Shown: piece after piece, positions 23,508 through 31,621 of the stretch
Layout: every line of letters starts with the position of its first letter
How positions within the stretch are numbered: position 1 is the stretch's first letter
Origin: Bacillota bacterium
GTDB lineage: Bacteria; Bacillota; Sulfobacillia; Sulfobacillales; Sulfobacillaceae
DNA: 33,874 nucleotides
Reading direction: 5' to 3'
Assembly: GCA_021797825.1 (NCBI GenBank)
Contig: JAJZZA010000035.1
Span: forward strand, 1-33,874
Translations under genes and position numbers: made by a program
Notes under the pieces: generated by a model
Database searches by the model: none
Seen by the model: the letters and a program-made list of their open reading frames with translations, nothing else
What the model was told of the DNA's origin: nothing

Positions 23508-24812
23508 GTGGCTAGGGGACAACACGATCGGGGGCGCCAGGGCTGGCGGCGCAAGGCAGCCGGTCTGGCGGGAGCGGTGGCGGTGGTCGCGATCGGATTT
23601 TCGTCTCCGGTCGATCGATGGATGGCGCTGCCCTCGCCGATCGAGGTGCCGGCGGGACAGGAGGTGGCGTTTGCCTGGTCGCCATGGCTGCCCTGGCCGA
23701 CGGCATCCTCGGCCCAATGCCGCCCGCTATTGACCGGACACGGTTCGCGGCTGACGTTGCTGGCGACGGGGGCCGGCTATTGCCGCTTGCCGTTGCGCTG
23801 GTTTGGGTGGTTGCCCTGGCGTTCTTTGCCGGTTAAGGTTACCAAACCGGTCGACGTGATTCCGGGAGGCGAATCGGTCGGCGTGCTGGTGCATACCCGG
23901 GGATTGCTGGTGACCGGATTTTCGCCCGTGGAGGCCAGCGTTGGGCGGCGCGATCCGGCAGAAACGGCAGGCATCCAACGCGGGGACATCATCGTCCGGA
24001 TCGGGCGGCGCACCGCCGGGTCGGGGAATGGATTGCGGCAGGCTGTGAATCGAGCGGGTCATCGGCACCGCCCGGTGGAGTTGACAACCGTCAGCGGGAA
24101 ACGGCGCCAAACCTGGCCGGTGTGGCCCGTCTGGTCGCCCCGGACCCACCGTTATCAAATCGGGTTGCGGACAGAAGATCGCGCTAGCGGGGTGGGTACC
24201 CTCACCTTTTATTTCCCGTCCTCGGGCCGCTATGCCGCGCTCGGCCACAGTCTGACCGACGGGCTGACACGGCAGCCGGCGGCGGTCCTCGGGGGCCAGA
24301 TCCTGGGGGCCGCCATTGTCGGGATTGTGGACGGGACTGCGAACCATCCGGGGCAAAAAGTCGGGGTGCTGGCGGGTTCCCGCAATATTGCGGGATCGGT
24401 TCGGCATAATGGAGAATTTGGCATCGTGGGCCGGCTTCGGCACCCGCCATTTTTGGGTCCCGCGCGTCCGGTCCCGATCGCCTTGCCGGATCAGGTGCGC
24501 CCCGGTCCCGCTCGCATCCTCACCGTGTTAAAGGGGCAACAGCCGCAAGCCTTTGCGATTGACATCCTGGCCGCGACCCGGCAGACCGCCCCGGAGACCA
24601 AAGGGCTTCTCTTTAAAGTGACCGATCCCCGCTTGTTGGCCAAGACCGGAGGGGTGGTGCAGGGCATGAGCGGCAGCCCCATTTTGCAGGATGGGAGGTT
24701 GGTCGGCGCGGTGACCCATGTCTTGGTAGGCCGACCCAGCCTGGGTTTTGGCTGCTACGCGTATTGGATGGTCAGCCAGTCGGCTTTAAGCGATCCATCC
24801 CCCGGAGATTAG
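23508..24812 (+). CDS. spoIVB: SpoIVB serine peptidase
   Basis: Forespore-made peptidase secreted into the intermembrane space; it cleaves SpoIVFA to trigger sigma-K activation. 434 residues. A single N-terminal membrane helix (AAGLAGAVAVVAIGFSS) is followed by a Trp/Pro-rich region and a PDZ domain containing DPAETAGIQRGDIIVRIGRR (about residues 145-165). The S55 peptidase domain follows: AALGHSLTDG with the catalytic His at 247, and KTGGVVQGMSGSPIL with the Ser at 388/390, preceded by VTDPRLL carrying the likely Asp. GAVTHVLV follows as in Bacillus. The GTG at 23508 is eight bases after AGGAGGTG. A four-codon ATG-GCG-GGT-GGC-TAG frame lies between them and overlaps the start. Confidence 0.95.
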   Translation: MARGQHDRGRQGWRRKAAGLAGAVAVVAIGFSSPVDRWMALPSPIEVPAGQEVAFAWSPWLPWPTASSAQCRPLLTGHGSRLTLLATGAGYCRLPLRWFGWLPWRSLPVKVTKPVDVIPGGESVGVLVHTRGLLVTGFSPVEASVGRRDPAETAGIQRGDIIVRIGRRTAGSGNGLRQAVNRAGHRHRPVELTTVSGKRRQTWPVWPVWSPRTHRYQIGLRTEDRASGVGTLTFYFPSSGRYAALGHSLTDGLTRQPAAVLGGQILGAAIVGIVDGTANHPGQKVGVLAGSRNIAGSVRHNGEFGIVGRLRHPPFLGPARPVPIALPDQVRPGPARILTVLKGQQPQAFAIDILAATRQTAPETKGLLFKVTDPRLLAKTGGVVQGMSGSPILQDGRLVGAVTHVLVGRPSLGFGCYAYWMVSQSALSDPSPGD

Positions 24813-25111
24813 AACAGTGCTCTAAACTCAACTGTCTCAGGTCAAAATTGGGCATTGTGCGTTTGTTTATGCGGCTTTGCGGGATTTTTGACCCGGACTT
24901 GACTTCTGGCGGCCGTTGATCCGGTCGCGGAGTGGTGCCGGAAGTTTTCGCACCAACGCTTGCTAAAGGGCCCACTAACTGGCCCGTTAATGCATTAAAG
25001 AGGTCTCATTTCGGAGTCGCGGACCATGATTGGCATCGTTAACTAATGTCGTCGTCATCGAGCGGACGCGTTGTCGTCGGCTATAACGAGATGAGGTAAG
25101 AAAAGGAACGG
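24813..25111. other. Intergenic region after spoIVB, no gene seen
   Basis: No start with a ribosome site and family-like product is present on either strand. Two short inverted motifs (GGTCAAAATTGG near 24840 and GGGATTTTTGACCC near 24880) could be worn insertion-sequence ends. No clear terminator follows spoIVB. Confidence 0.4.
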
Positions 25112-25370
25112 ATGGGCTTGGGGGAGTCGCTCAGTCCGAAGGTGGATTTCGTCTTCAAGCGAACTTTTGGCGCGGAAGCTCCTCAGGACGTGCTGGTCAG
25201 TTTCCTCAATGCGGTATTTGAGGACGCGGGACACCGTTGATTGCGAGCCTGGAGATTCTCAACCCGTTTTCGGAAAAGGATGCCTTGGGACAAAATGTCC
25301 GTCCTGGACGTCATAGCGCGCACCCAGTCGGGCATGCGGGTGGATTCAGGCGACCGATTTTAAAACTGGA
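25112..25370 (+). pseudogene. Rpn/PD-(D/E)XK nuclease family remnant (PDDEXK_2)
   Basis: Rpn-type proteins are nucleases that promote RecA-independent recombination and often accompany mobile DNA. ATG 25112 after AAAAGGAAC begins a family-like start, LSPKVDFVFKRTFGAEAPQD then VLVSFLNAVFEDAGHR, followed by TGA. The homologous continuation is in another frame (LIASLEILNPFSEKDALGQ) and then a third (MSVLDVIARTQSGMRVD). These are the expected successive blocks of the family, with the nuclease core LDV visible. At least two frameshifts plus loss of the C-terminal two-thirds make it non-functional. Confidence 0.75.
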
Positions 25371-25400
25371 AAATGGAGGGTCAACGGGCTGTTGAACATC

Positions 25401-25670
25401 TCAGGCTGGGCTTGCTGGCGGCCGCTGGTATCGGCCAAACGCTCGCTGATCACCTGTTTGCAAGGCCCACACGTCGGCTAATCCCGACCACCAGTGCCCG
25501 CTGCATAGCTCGTCGGCCTGCACCAACTGCCACAGCCGTGCGCTGAGATTGCGGTGCGGTGAATACGTCGGCAGCCAGAGCCCGGTCATCCCGAGGCATG
25601 CCGCCTCGGCCATCACCGAGGCCTGGCGTGGCTAGCCGGCATGATCCAAAGTGACGATTGGCCGCCAACC
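25401..25670 (-). pseudogene. IS630-type transposase C-terminal remnant
   Basis: On the minus strand, VMAEAACLGMTGLWLPTYSP followed by HRNLSARLWQLV matches the C-terminal LPxYSPxLNxIExLW block of IS630 DDE transposases, although the catalytic Glu of that block reads as Ala here. Just upstream in another frame, GWRPIVTLDHAG fits the preceding Asp-containing strand. Traces may continue to about 25960 in mixed frames. It lies directly against the truncated Rpn gene and probably cut it. Confidence 0.55.
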
Positions 25671-26748
25671 GTCCTCCTGAGGGCCCGCGCCGCGGATATT
25701 GATGATCGGTTCATCGCCCCGCACCGTCCCCCGCAGCAGCTCGTGGTCCAGGCGGCCCGGAACCGACAAGACGCCGATCCCCCGGAACAGGATCGGTGGC
25801 GGCGGCCGAAGCCGCGCGCCTGGTCACCGGGTATCGCTCTCGCAGGCGGATTGAACGCTGGCCTGTCACCCGGAAACCCCGGGGGAGCCACATCCAAACC
25901 GTCCCATTCGCCACGCGTGCGCGGCTGGCCCGCGCGGTCATGCGGTATTCGAGGGGTGTCTGGCGGGGGCTGGGGGATGACCTGCCCGGTGCGGGTTGCT
26001 CCCCATCAGTCGCGCACTGCCCACCCCGACGGCGGGATCGCCGCGGCCACTCCCTGCAATGGCTCGCACCCCTGTGCCCCGACCTCAGAGCCTGCCTGAC
26101 GACGAAGTCGTGCGGCTGTACGGGCAGGGGAATGCGCGGGTGGTGTGTTCAAGGGGGGATACAGCGGCTCCTGCGGCCGAAGGGTTCGATACCCGAGGGC
26201 GCACCGGTGCGAGTGGGGACGCTACGGCCTTCAGGCCGAAGAGGATTCCATAGCTCCGTTCATCCCCGCCGTTCGCAGTCTCGCGCATGGCCTCCGAAAA
26301 AAGGGGGGGATTAGCGACCTGTGCCCCGAATGGGGGAATTAAGCCCCGGGAGGATGGCGAAATGATTGTCACCGCGGCGATTAGAGATCGTGGCGCTATG
26401 TGCTAATATCAGCGTCCGGCACCTTTTGCGCAAATGCCGGCATATCTGCACTCGGCAAATATGGCTGGTCGGTTCCCTACACTGCGCGAATACAGACGTT
26501 TTATCGGCACGACTCCGGCCACATCCCTCTGGGGAAGCGATGTTCCTTTCGTGTAAACCCGCGCATCGGTGCTCGGCGAAATCTCCCCAGGACCCGCGAG
26601 CCCGGAGAACCAGGTTGGGGGGCTATGGCGTGTCGCCACAGATCGCGCGAGCGCTTAAGAAAGCCGATGGGGAATTTCGACAGTAGCAGGGATTTGGCAG
26701 GTAAACAGAGAATCGTTCGTCAAATTCCTCCAAGGGGAGGATGGGGGG
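25671..26748. other. Decayed mobile DNA, no intact gene
   Basis: About 1.1 kb without a credible intact gene. At 26058-26150 a plus-strand frame reads MARTPVPRPQSLPDDEVVRL and resembles, weakly, the N-terminus of IS66-type transposases. At about 26150-26290 the peptide LLRPKGSIPEGAPVRVGTLR and the hairpin ACGGCCTTCAGGCCGAAG look like the 3' end of an IS605-type tnpB with its overlapping RNA. The piece 26400-26680 shows nothing I can name. TTCGACA at 26676-26682 equals a Spo0A-box heptamer but may be chance. Confidence 0.35.
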
Positions 26749-26982
26749 GTGGTGTCAATTGCCGCCAATTGGTGGTTGTTTGGCTGGCTGATTGTGGCCA
26801 TCTGGCTAGGCATCATGTGGGTTATGGCTCAGCATGGCCGGGAACTGTGGGGACGGGTGCGGGCCATCTACAGTCATCCGGCAGTGGTCGAATATTGGCG
26901 AAAAATGCAAACCGGCAGCGATTCTTGTGATGATGTGACGGAAATCGAATCTCCGCGGGAAGAAGGAGATCCGGAAGAATAG
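26749..26982 (+). CDS. Small single-pass membrane protein upstream of spo0A (77 aa)
   Basis: GTG 26749 lies about eight bases after AAGGGGAGG. The product has one membrane helix near the N-terminus (WLFGWLIVAIWLGIMWVMA), then a basic amphipathic part (HGRELWGRVRAIYSHPAVVE), and an acidic tail rich in Asp, Glu and Ser (DDVTEIESPREEGDPEE). I recognise no family. It ends 54 bases before spo0A, in the same direction, with a candidate promoter overlapping its stop, so it could be co-transcribed with spo0A. The good ribosome site and coherent topology favour a real gene despite its setting beside mobile debris. Confidence 0.6.
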   Translation: MVSIAANWWLFGWLIVAIWLGIMWVMAQHGRELWGRVRAIYSHPAVVEYWRKMQTGSDSCDDVTEIESPREEGDPEE

Positions 26983-27005
26983 GAGAAGTGTTAGGAGAAG
27001 CGAAC
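26979..27005 (+). promoter_or_regulatory. Candidate sigma-H promoter for spo0A
   Basis: ATAGGAGAA (26979-26987), 11 bases, then AGCGAAC (26999-27005) match the sigma-H pattern RnAGGAwWW-N11-12-RnnGAAT at 8/9 and 6/7. The spo0A TTG is 32 bases downstream. Bacillus spo0A has a sigma-H promoter, so the position is sensible. The purine-rich local sequence raises the chance of a false match. Confidence 0.45.
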
Positions 27006-27036
27006 TGGGAATTTTTTACGGCAGGAGGCAGGAACA

Positions 27037-27819
27037 TTGGCGATAAAGATACTCATCGCAGACGACAACCGCGAATTTTGTGAGCTAATCAAAGAAGCCA
27101 TTAGGCAAGAAGACGGGTTGGATGTCATTGGGGTATCCAATCATGGAATGGACGTTCTCGATTTTCTGACCCGGCAAGTGCCGGATGTCATCGTGTTGGA
27201 CATCATCATGCCGCACTTAGACGGGATCGGAGTGCTCGAACGGTTAAACCAGATGGATCTCGAGCGACGTCCGAAAGTGGTTGTCCTGACCGCATTCGGG
27301 CAGGAAACCATGACCCAGAAGGCGCTGGAATTGGGAGCCGATTACTATATCTTAAAGCCTTTTAACTTGAAGGTGCTGGCGTCTCGCATCAAGCAACTGG
27401 CGGGCGCCCCGCTGCCGGAGAAAAAACCTGCGCTTCCTGCCGGCAAGCTGTCGCTGGTCCCGGTCAAGCACCTGGACGTGGAGGTAACCAATGTGATTCA
27501 TGAGATCGGCATTCCCGCGCACATCAAAGGGTATCTTTATCTCCGCGAAGCCATTCTGATGGTCATTAACCAGGTGGACCTGCTAAGCGGCGTGACCAAA
27601 GAACTGTACCCGGCGATTGCGGTGAAATACAAGACCACCCCGAGCCGGGTTGAGCGTGCTATCCGTCATGCCATCGAAGTGGCGTGGGCGCGCGGCAATG
27701 TCGACGTCATTAACGGCATCTTTGGCCATACCGTCAACCGTGATCGGGGGAAACCAACCAACTCCGAATTTATCGCGATGGTAGCGGATAAGTTGCGGAT
27801 GCAGATGAAGGCGAGTTGA
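27037..27819 (+). CDS. spo0A: Sporulation response regulator Spo0A
   Basis: Master regulator of entry into sporulation; phosphorylated through a kinase or phosphorelay, then binds 0A boxes. 260 residues. The receiver domain starts [20 protein letters not shown] with the acidic pair D9-D10, phosphoacceptor D55 in [13 protein letters not shown], the Thr in VVLTAFG and the Lys in YYILKPFN. The DNA-binding domain contains [39 protein letters not shown] and a terminal [14 protein letters not shown], all highly conserved. The TTG start at 27037 is nine bases after AGGAGG. Usually next to spoIVB; here 2.2 kb away. Confidence 0.97.
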   Translation: MAIKILIADDNREFCELIKEAIRQEDGLDVIGVSNHGMDVLDFLTRQVPDVIVLDIIMPHLDGIGVLERLNQMDLERRPKVVVLTAFGQETMTQKALELGADYYILKPFNLKVLASRIKQLAGAPLPEKKPALPAGKLSLVPVKHLDVEVTNVIHEIGIPAHIKGYLYLREAILMVINQVDLLSGVTKELYPAIAVKYKTTPSRVERAIRHAIEVAWARGNVDVINGIFGHTVNRDRGKPTNSEFIAMVADKLRMQMKAS

Positions 27820-27827
27820 AGGGCAAG

Positions 27828-27855
27828 GGGGCGCGCATAGCGCCCCGTGTGCCTT
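27828..27855 (+). terminator. Terminator-like hairpin after spo0A
   Basis: GGGGCGC (27828-27834), loop GCATA, GCGCCCC (27840-27846), then GTGTGCCTTTT. A strong 7-bp stem nine bases after the spo0A stop, with a delayed short T-run. Confidence 0.6.
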
Positions 27856-28256
27856 TTGGAGCGGGAAATGGGAAAGGGGCCGGACTGCACCGCCAGTGAG
27901 CAGGTGACAATGATGGGGCAGGCGGGAAGGGTTGGCCTATTCGCATCCCATTCGGGGCATCCCATCCCCCCTGCGGAAGGGCGCGATATCGACTCGCCGG
28001 GTGGGTTCCACCCGGTTTGCTATCCATCGGAGACGTGACTCTCTTCCTCGCCTGCCAAAGGATCCGTGGTGCGCGCACCAGATTTTGCCCGTACTGCGCA
28101 CGCGGGTTAATCCCCCTGGCGCCGGCAACGCCCTCCCGTCTCAGGGTCCGGGATTGTACCGCACCGGGATGTATGTCCGGGTTTGGTGGGAACGGACGCA
28201 TTGTAGAGACTCATGCCCGTGGCGTGCTGCCCAAACAATTTTGGCGGCAAGCGGGA
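27856..28256. other. Intergenic region with one extra hairpin
   Basis: About 400 bases with no supported gene. CCGGGTGG (27997-28004), loop GTT and CCACCCGG (28008-28015) followed by TTT form a second terminator-like hairpin. It points toward the convergent end of the csoR-like gene. Nothing else is recognisable. Confidence 0.4.
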
Positions 28257-28526
28257 TTAGCCGTAACGGATCAAATCCTTGATGGCGTTTTTCATGTCTT
28301 CCGTGTTTACGGTGGCGTTGGACAATTCGGTCACGTGCTCGGCCACGCTGCACGCGCTGACAATGCGGGAAACTTGCTTTACCGCGCCTTCGACCGCTGC
28401 CACTTGGGTGAGGATAGCCTGACACGATTCTTCGCGTTGGACCATGGCTTGAACGCCTCGGACCTGTCCTTCGATCCGCCGAAGCCGTCGCAAGATGTCA
28501 TCCATATCCCAATATACCTGCCGCAC
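28257..28526 (-). CDS. CsoR/RcnR/FrmR-family (DUF156) transcriptional repressor
   Basis: All-helical tetrameric repressors that release DNA on binding Cu, Ni/Co, persulfide or formaldehyde. 89 residues from GTG at 28526, which follows AAAGGAG; an in-frame ATG at 28556 would add ten unlikely residues. The core reads DDILRRLRRIEGQVRGVQAM then ESCQAILTQVAAVEGAVKQV, with the conserved Cys. Aligned to E. coli RcnR (Cys35, His60, His64), the Cys and the second His are kept (AEHV), but the His60 position is Ser with a Cys just before it (SACS). The ligand is therefore unclear. It follows the DUF433-like gene by 30 bases, probably in one operon. Confidence 0.88.
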   Translation of the reverse strand: MRQVYWDMDDILRRLRRIEGQVRGVQAMVQREESCQAILTQVAAVEGAVKQVSRIVSACSVAEHVTELSNATVNTEDMKNAIKDLIRYG

Positions 28527-28555
28527 TCTTTCTGCTCCTTTCGCCGAACGGCGCA

Positions 28556-28912
28556 TTAACGATCCGGTTGCAGCGTGCCGTTCTGCCAGGCTTCATCGAC
28601 ACGCCGGTTCCAGGATTCCCAGGTTTCGGGCATCGGGTGGTGTGCAGACAGCCAGCCGAGAAACCACAGCATCGCCCGAAATTCCTCGGCCCGGATGCCC
28701 AGATCCCGTGCCAGTTCGGGGACAGCGGGGTGGGCTTCCAGTGCCTGGAGCAGCGCCGGCACCTCAATCCGCGACTGGCGGAGATACGGACTGCCGGCGA
28801 ATTGGCCGGGCTCTTGGCCGATCTGCCGGAATACAACCCACAATGGAAACTGACGGTTGCTGCGGTTGTCAACCCAATAGTCTGTCCGCAGTTCGGATTC
28901 GTCCACAACCAT
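28556..28912 (-). CDS. DUF433-like small protein
   Basis: 118 residues from ATG at 28912, preceded by GGGAGAGGGG. The frame stays open upstream to 29086 without a convincing start. The middle (GSPYLRQSRIEVPALLQALE then LARDLGIRAEEFRAMLWFLG) fits the DUF433 pattern of a short beta-loop followed by a helix-turn-helix, found in VapB-like antitoxins and in stand-alone proteins. The N-terminal part (DYWVDNRSNRQFPLWVVFRQ) is not typical and may be an added domain. No toxin partner lies next to it; instead the CsoR-like regulator follows 30 bases downstream. Function is unknown. Confidence 0.6.
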   Translation of the reverse strand: MVVDESELRTDYWVDNRSNRQFPLWVVFRQIGQEPGQFAGSPYLRQSRIEVPALLQALEAHPAVPELARDLGIRAEEFRAMLWFLGWLSAHHPMPETWESWNRRVDEAWQNGTLQPDR

Positions 28913-29404
28913 CGCCCCTCTCCCCAATGATAATCGATCCGCTTGCCGGATCAATGCGCGATGACAAATAAGGGGAAAAAGCGGTCGACGGACCGGGTCA
29001 ACCCTGGGTTCGGGCCTAGTTTTTTCCCCTCGGCCAGCAGATTGTTGCAGGCTTGATCTCGAGCGGGCGGGGGCAGTGCGATGCATCGGGCTCCCCGTGG
29101 CGTCCGGCCGCCCCGGCTGGGGTATGCGAAGGGTCCGGTGCGGACCGCGGCCGGAAGAGCGCGGGCGAGTTTAGGAGGAATTGGTCGGCAACGCGTTCCC
29201 GTTCTGATGGACCTATCCAATTCTGATCATCCCTCACCAAATCTGGTGCCCTCTTCCGGGTTCATCGCGCCACCGCCGGTTAGGGCCGTTGGCCGGTCGT
29301 CCCCCAAGGCGGGACAGACTCCCACAGTACGGGACGGGCCGGTGCCCCGTGGTTTCTGGTCCACGGGCGGGCGCTCACCAGGTTGTCACCGAGCAGTCCT
29401 ACCG
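28913..29404. other. Non-coding stretch downstream of IS607 tnpB
   Basis: About 490 bases without a supported gene. Read on the minus strand, it continues from the tnpB 3' end and should hold the right end of the element and any guide-RNA (omega RNA) scaffold. GC-rich self-complementary pieces such as CCGTGG/CCACGG near 29347-29365 are present. The exact element end is not visible, as IS607 elements lack inverted repeats. Confidence 0.3.
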
Positions 29405-30606
29405 TTAGGCAGGAACGGGTGAGCAGTCGCTCGCCGAATCCCCAGGACTCACCGTAAAGCTCGTCTCGGCCACTATGCGTAAATTGATCGCGGCATTAAC
29501 ATCCGGTCATGGTGCGCGTGGCAAACGGGGCAGGTCCACTCCCGTACCGACCGCGACACTTTCGGGACACGATACCCACAGGTCGAGCAGGTTTTGCTGC
29601 TCGGAAACCAGCGGTTGACCACCACCACGCTGACCCCGTGGTGGGCCGGCTTATATTCTAAATGCCGCCGAAATTCGCCAAAGCCCATATCGGCAATGGC
29701 TCGGGCTAGCTTGGGGTTTTTGAGCATCCCCGCCACGTTCAGATCCTCGATGGCGAGGACATCGAAACGCGCAACGAGATCCGTCGTCAGTTGAAGGAGC
29801 GCATCCGCCCGGATATGCGCAATCCGCGCATGGCATCGAGCAATACGCCGTTGCGTCTTGACCATGTTCTGTGACCAGGGGATCCGCATCCCCTTCGGGA
29901 TCGGGTCGCCGGGCTTGGGCCCAGCACGGATCTTGGCGGATTCCGTCTGGCGACTGACCGGTTGCGATAACCGCCGAAGCTGACTTTGTGCGGCGGCATA
30001 GGCTTTCGGTCCCCCAATCTTCTCGCCGGTGGAGAGCGTCGCCAACGCCGACACGCCCAAATCCACCCCGCCCCCCGTTTGGTTTTCACGGCGGACGCCA
30101 GGCGGGTCCGGCATCTCGACGCTGACGCTCAAAAACCAGCGGTTGGCGGTCCGGGAGATCGTGCCGCCCGGCACTTTCCCCACGAAACGTAATGATTCGT
30201 GCATCCGCACCCCGCCCAACTTCGGGATCTGCACTTTGCCGCCCTTGACGGTAAATTGCGAGCGAAAAGCGGTCGTAGCGGCCCTTCTTCTTAAAGGTGG
30301 GATAGACCCGGTGCCCCCGAAGAAATTCTGAAACGCGTGGCCCCAGTGGATGATCGCCAGCCGGGGGGCACTTTTCGTCACATCGAGCATCCAGGGAAAC
30401 TGCTCCCGTTTGCGGGCGTTCAATTGCCGCCGCAGGGCCGCCTCGGACGGTTTCGGCAACGTGGGGGCGCCTTTCCGCGCATCATATTGTTGCTGCCATT
30501 GATCCCAGGCCCAGGTGGACGCCAAGCGCGCCGTTCCCGCGGCTTGGCGAAAGTGCGTCTCCTGCCCATCGTTGGGATCGAGGGCAATTTTATGGGCCGG
30601 CATCAT
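29405..30606 (-). pseudogene. tnpB: IS607-type TnpB (RNA-guided nuclease family), frameshifted
   Basis: TnpB proteins are RNA-guided DNA nucleases, the ancestors of Cas12. The main frame is 377 codons from ATG 30606 and includes the RuvC Asp in GGGVDLGVSALATLS, Glu in DVLAIEDLNVAGML, and zinc-finger pairs CSTC and CPVC. Near 30254-30320 the family peptide RGHRVYPTFKKKGRYDRFSL is found only in another frame, with the main frame reading a non-family stretch, so two compensating indels are present. After CHAHHDR (about 29500) a missing base shifts the frame. The correct DVNAAINL, holding the last catalytic Asp, lies in the next frame and would end at TAA 29405-29407. The ATG overlaps the tnpA stop by 4 bases. 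Nuclease activity is very unlikely. Confidence 0.88.
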
Positions 30607-31229
30607 GACGACGCTTCCTCCACCGCGTGCTTCACGCCCTGCAACAATTTCTGGTTCTTGCGGGAGCGGCTGCCATACAGGCGGGCCGAAAACACCGTGA
30701 TGATTTCGAGGACATCCTGCGCCACCTCTGCCTCAAAGGGGGTGTCGTCGCCTTGGTTGAGGATCACGACTTCCACGTGCTTCGCTTCACAAATGGCAAA
30801 GACCAGTTCCGCGCCGAAACGCAGCAGGCGATCTTTGTGCGTGATGATGAGCCGATCGATGCGATCGGCCAGCATGTCATTGAGAAGACGCTGGAGACCC
30901 GGGTTGTGATAATTCATCCCGGATCCGAGATCCGCCACGACCGCAAGGGTCTACCCCGGACGGGCGCAGTAGAGTTTCCGCACGTGCTGTTGCCGCGCCA
31001 GGTCGTCTTGCGGGTCGTGGCTTGATACGCGGGCATAGGCGACGGTGTTTCGCGTCACGTCCGCACCAGCCCGGAAGCGTTCGGGGCACAGCTTCGCCAA
31101 GTCATAGCGACGATGGCCGCCGGCAGTGTGCTCCGGGCCGAGTTTTCCTTCGCGTTCCCAACGGCGTAACGTGGAAATCGATACGCCGAAGGCTTGTGCG
31201 CCTTCAGGAATAGTCACTAACGTGGTCAT
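30603..31229 (-). pseudogene. tnpA: IS607-type serine recombinase TnpA with amber stop
   Basis: Serine-recombinase transposase of IS607 elements. From ATG 31229 the N-terminal MerR-like helix-turn-helix (AFGVSISTLRRWEREGKLG, GGHRRYDL) is followed by the catalytic VAYARVSSHDPQDDLARQ with the nucleophile Ser. The frame meets TAG at 30951-30953 (YCARPG-stop-TLAVVADLGSGMN), where family members carry Trp, and then continues in the same frame through RLIITHKDRLLRFGAELVFA and VVILNQGDD to 30603. One nonsense change therefore breaks an otherwise intact protein of about 208 residues. Confidence 0.88.
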
Positions 31230-31291
31230 AGTAGACAGGTTAGCATAGAGGTTTAGTGAGATTGCAAGGAAACTGCTCAAGCCCTCTCGTC

Positions 31292-31621
31292 CTATTTAAA
31301 GATCTGGGTGGTCCGCCATTTTTGGTAAAAGACAATGCCTCTGCGTTGGATGTGATTCTGAACATCTTTGTCATCGATCTGGTCCAAAATGGACAGGTCA
31401 ACTATATAGGGGATCGAGGATTCCTCCAGTTCCCGGGAAATCCGCACTAATACCTTGTGCGTCAGTTCCTTGCTTCCGACCAGTGTCAAATCAATGTCCG
31501 ATCCCGTCTTGTAGTTCCCCTTAGCCCGAGAGCCATAGAGAATAGCGTGATCCACTTCGGGATGCCGGTGCAAGATATCATGGATGGCACGAATCGTTTG
31601 GTCTGACAGGCCAAATTTCAT
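31292..31621 (-). CDS. mntA: MntA-type nucleotidyltransferase antitoxin
   Basis: Minimal nucleotidyltransferase that, in HEPN/MNT pairs, AMPylates and silences the HEPN toxin. 109 residues. The signature GSRAKGNYKTGSDIDLTLV (about residues 30-48) has the exact GS-x10-DxD spacing, and a third Asp in YIVDLSILDQI (about 72-82) completes the metal site. ATG 31621 overlaps the HepT gene by 4 bases, so the pair is translationally coupled. It lies just upstream of the decayed IS607 element on the same strand. Confidence 0.88.
   Translation of the reverse strand: MKFGLSDQTIRAIHDILHRHPEVDHAILYGSRAKGNYKTGSDIDLTLVGSKELTHKVLVRISRELEESSIPYIVDLSILDQIDDKDVQNHIQRRGIVFYQKWRTTQIFK

Noticed and set aside
26570-26640. 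Possible riboswitch (CCCGGAGAACCAGGTTGGGG) upstream of the small membrane gene and spo0A
   Set aside because: It faintly recalls ydaO-type c-di-AMP elements, but the GGGUGAAU and other conserved blocks are missing and no terminator or sequestrator is visible.
26676-26682. Spo0A box TTCGACA
   Set aside because: A 7-base match is expected about four times by chance in 34 kb on both strands, and it lies 360 bases from spo0A. Recorded only as a note.
29081-29422. Plus-strand open frame in the region downstream of tnpB
   Set aside because: Low-complexity Pro/Arg/Gly translation, no convincing family, overlaps the tnpB 3' end.
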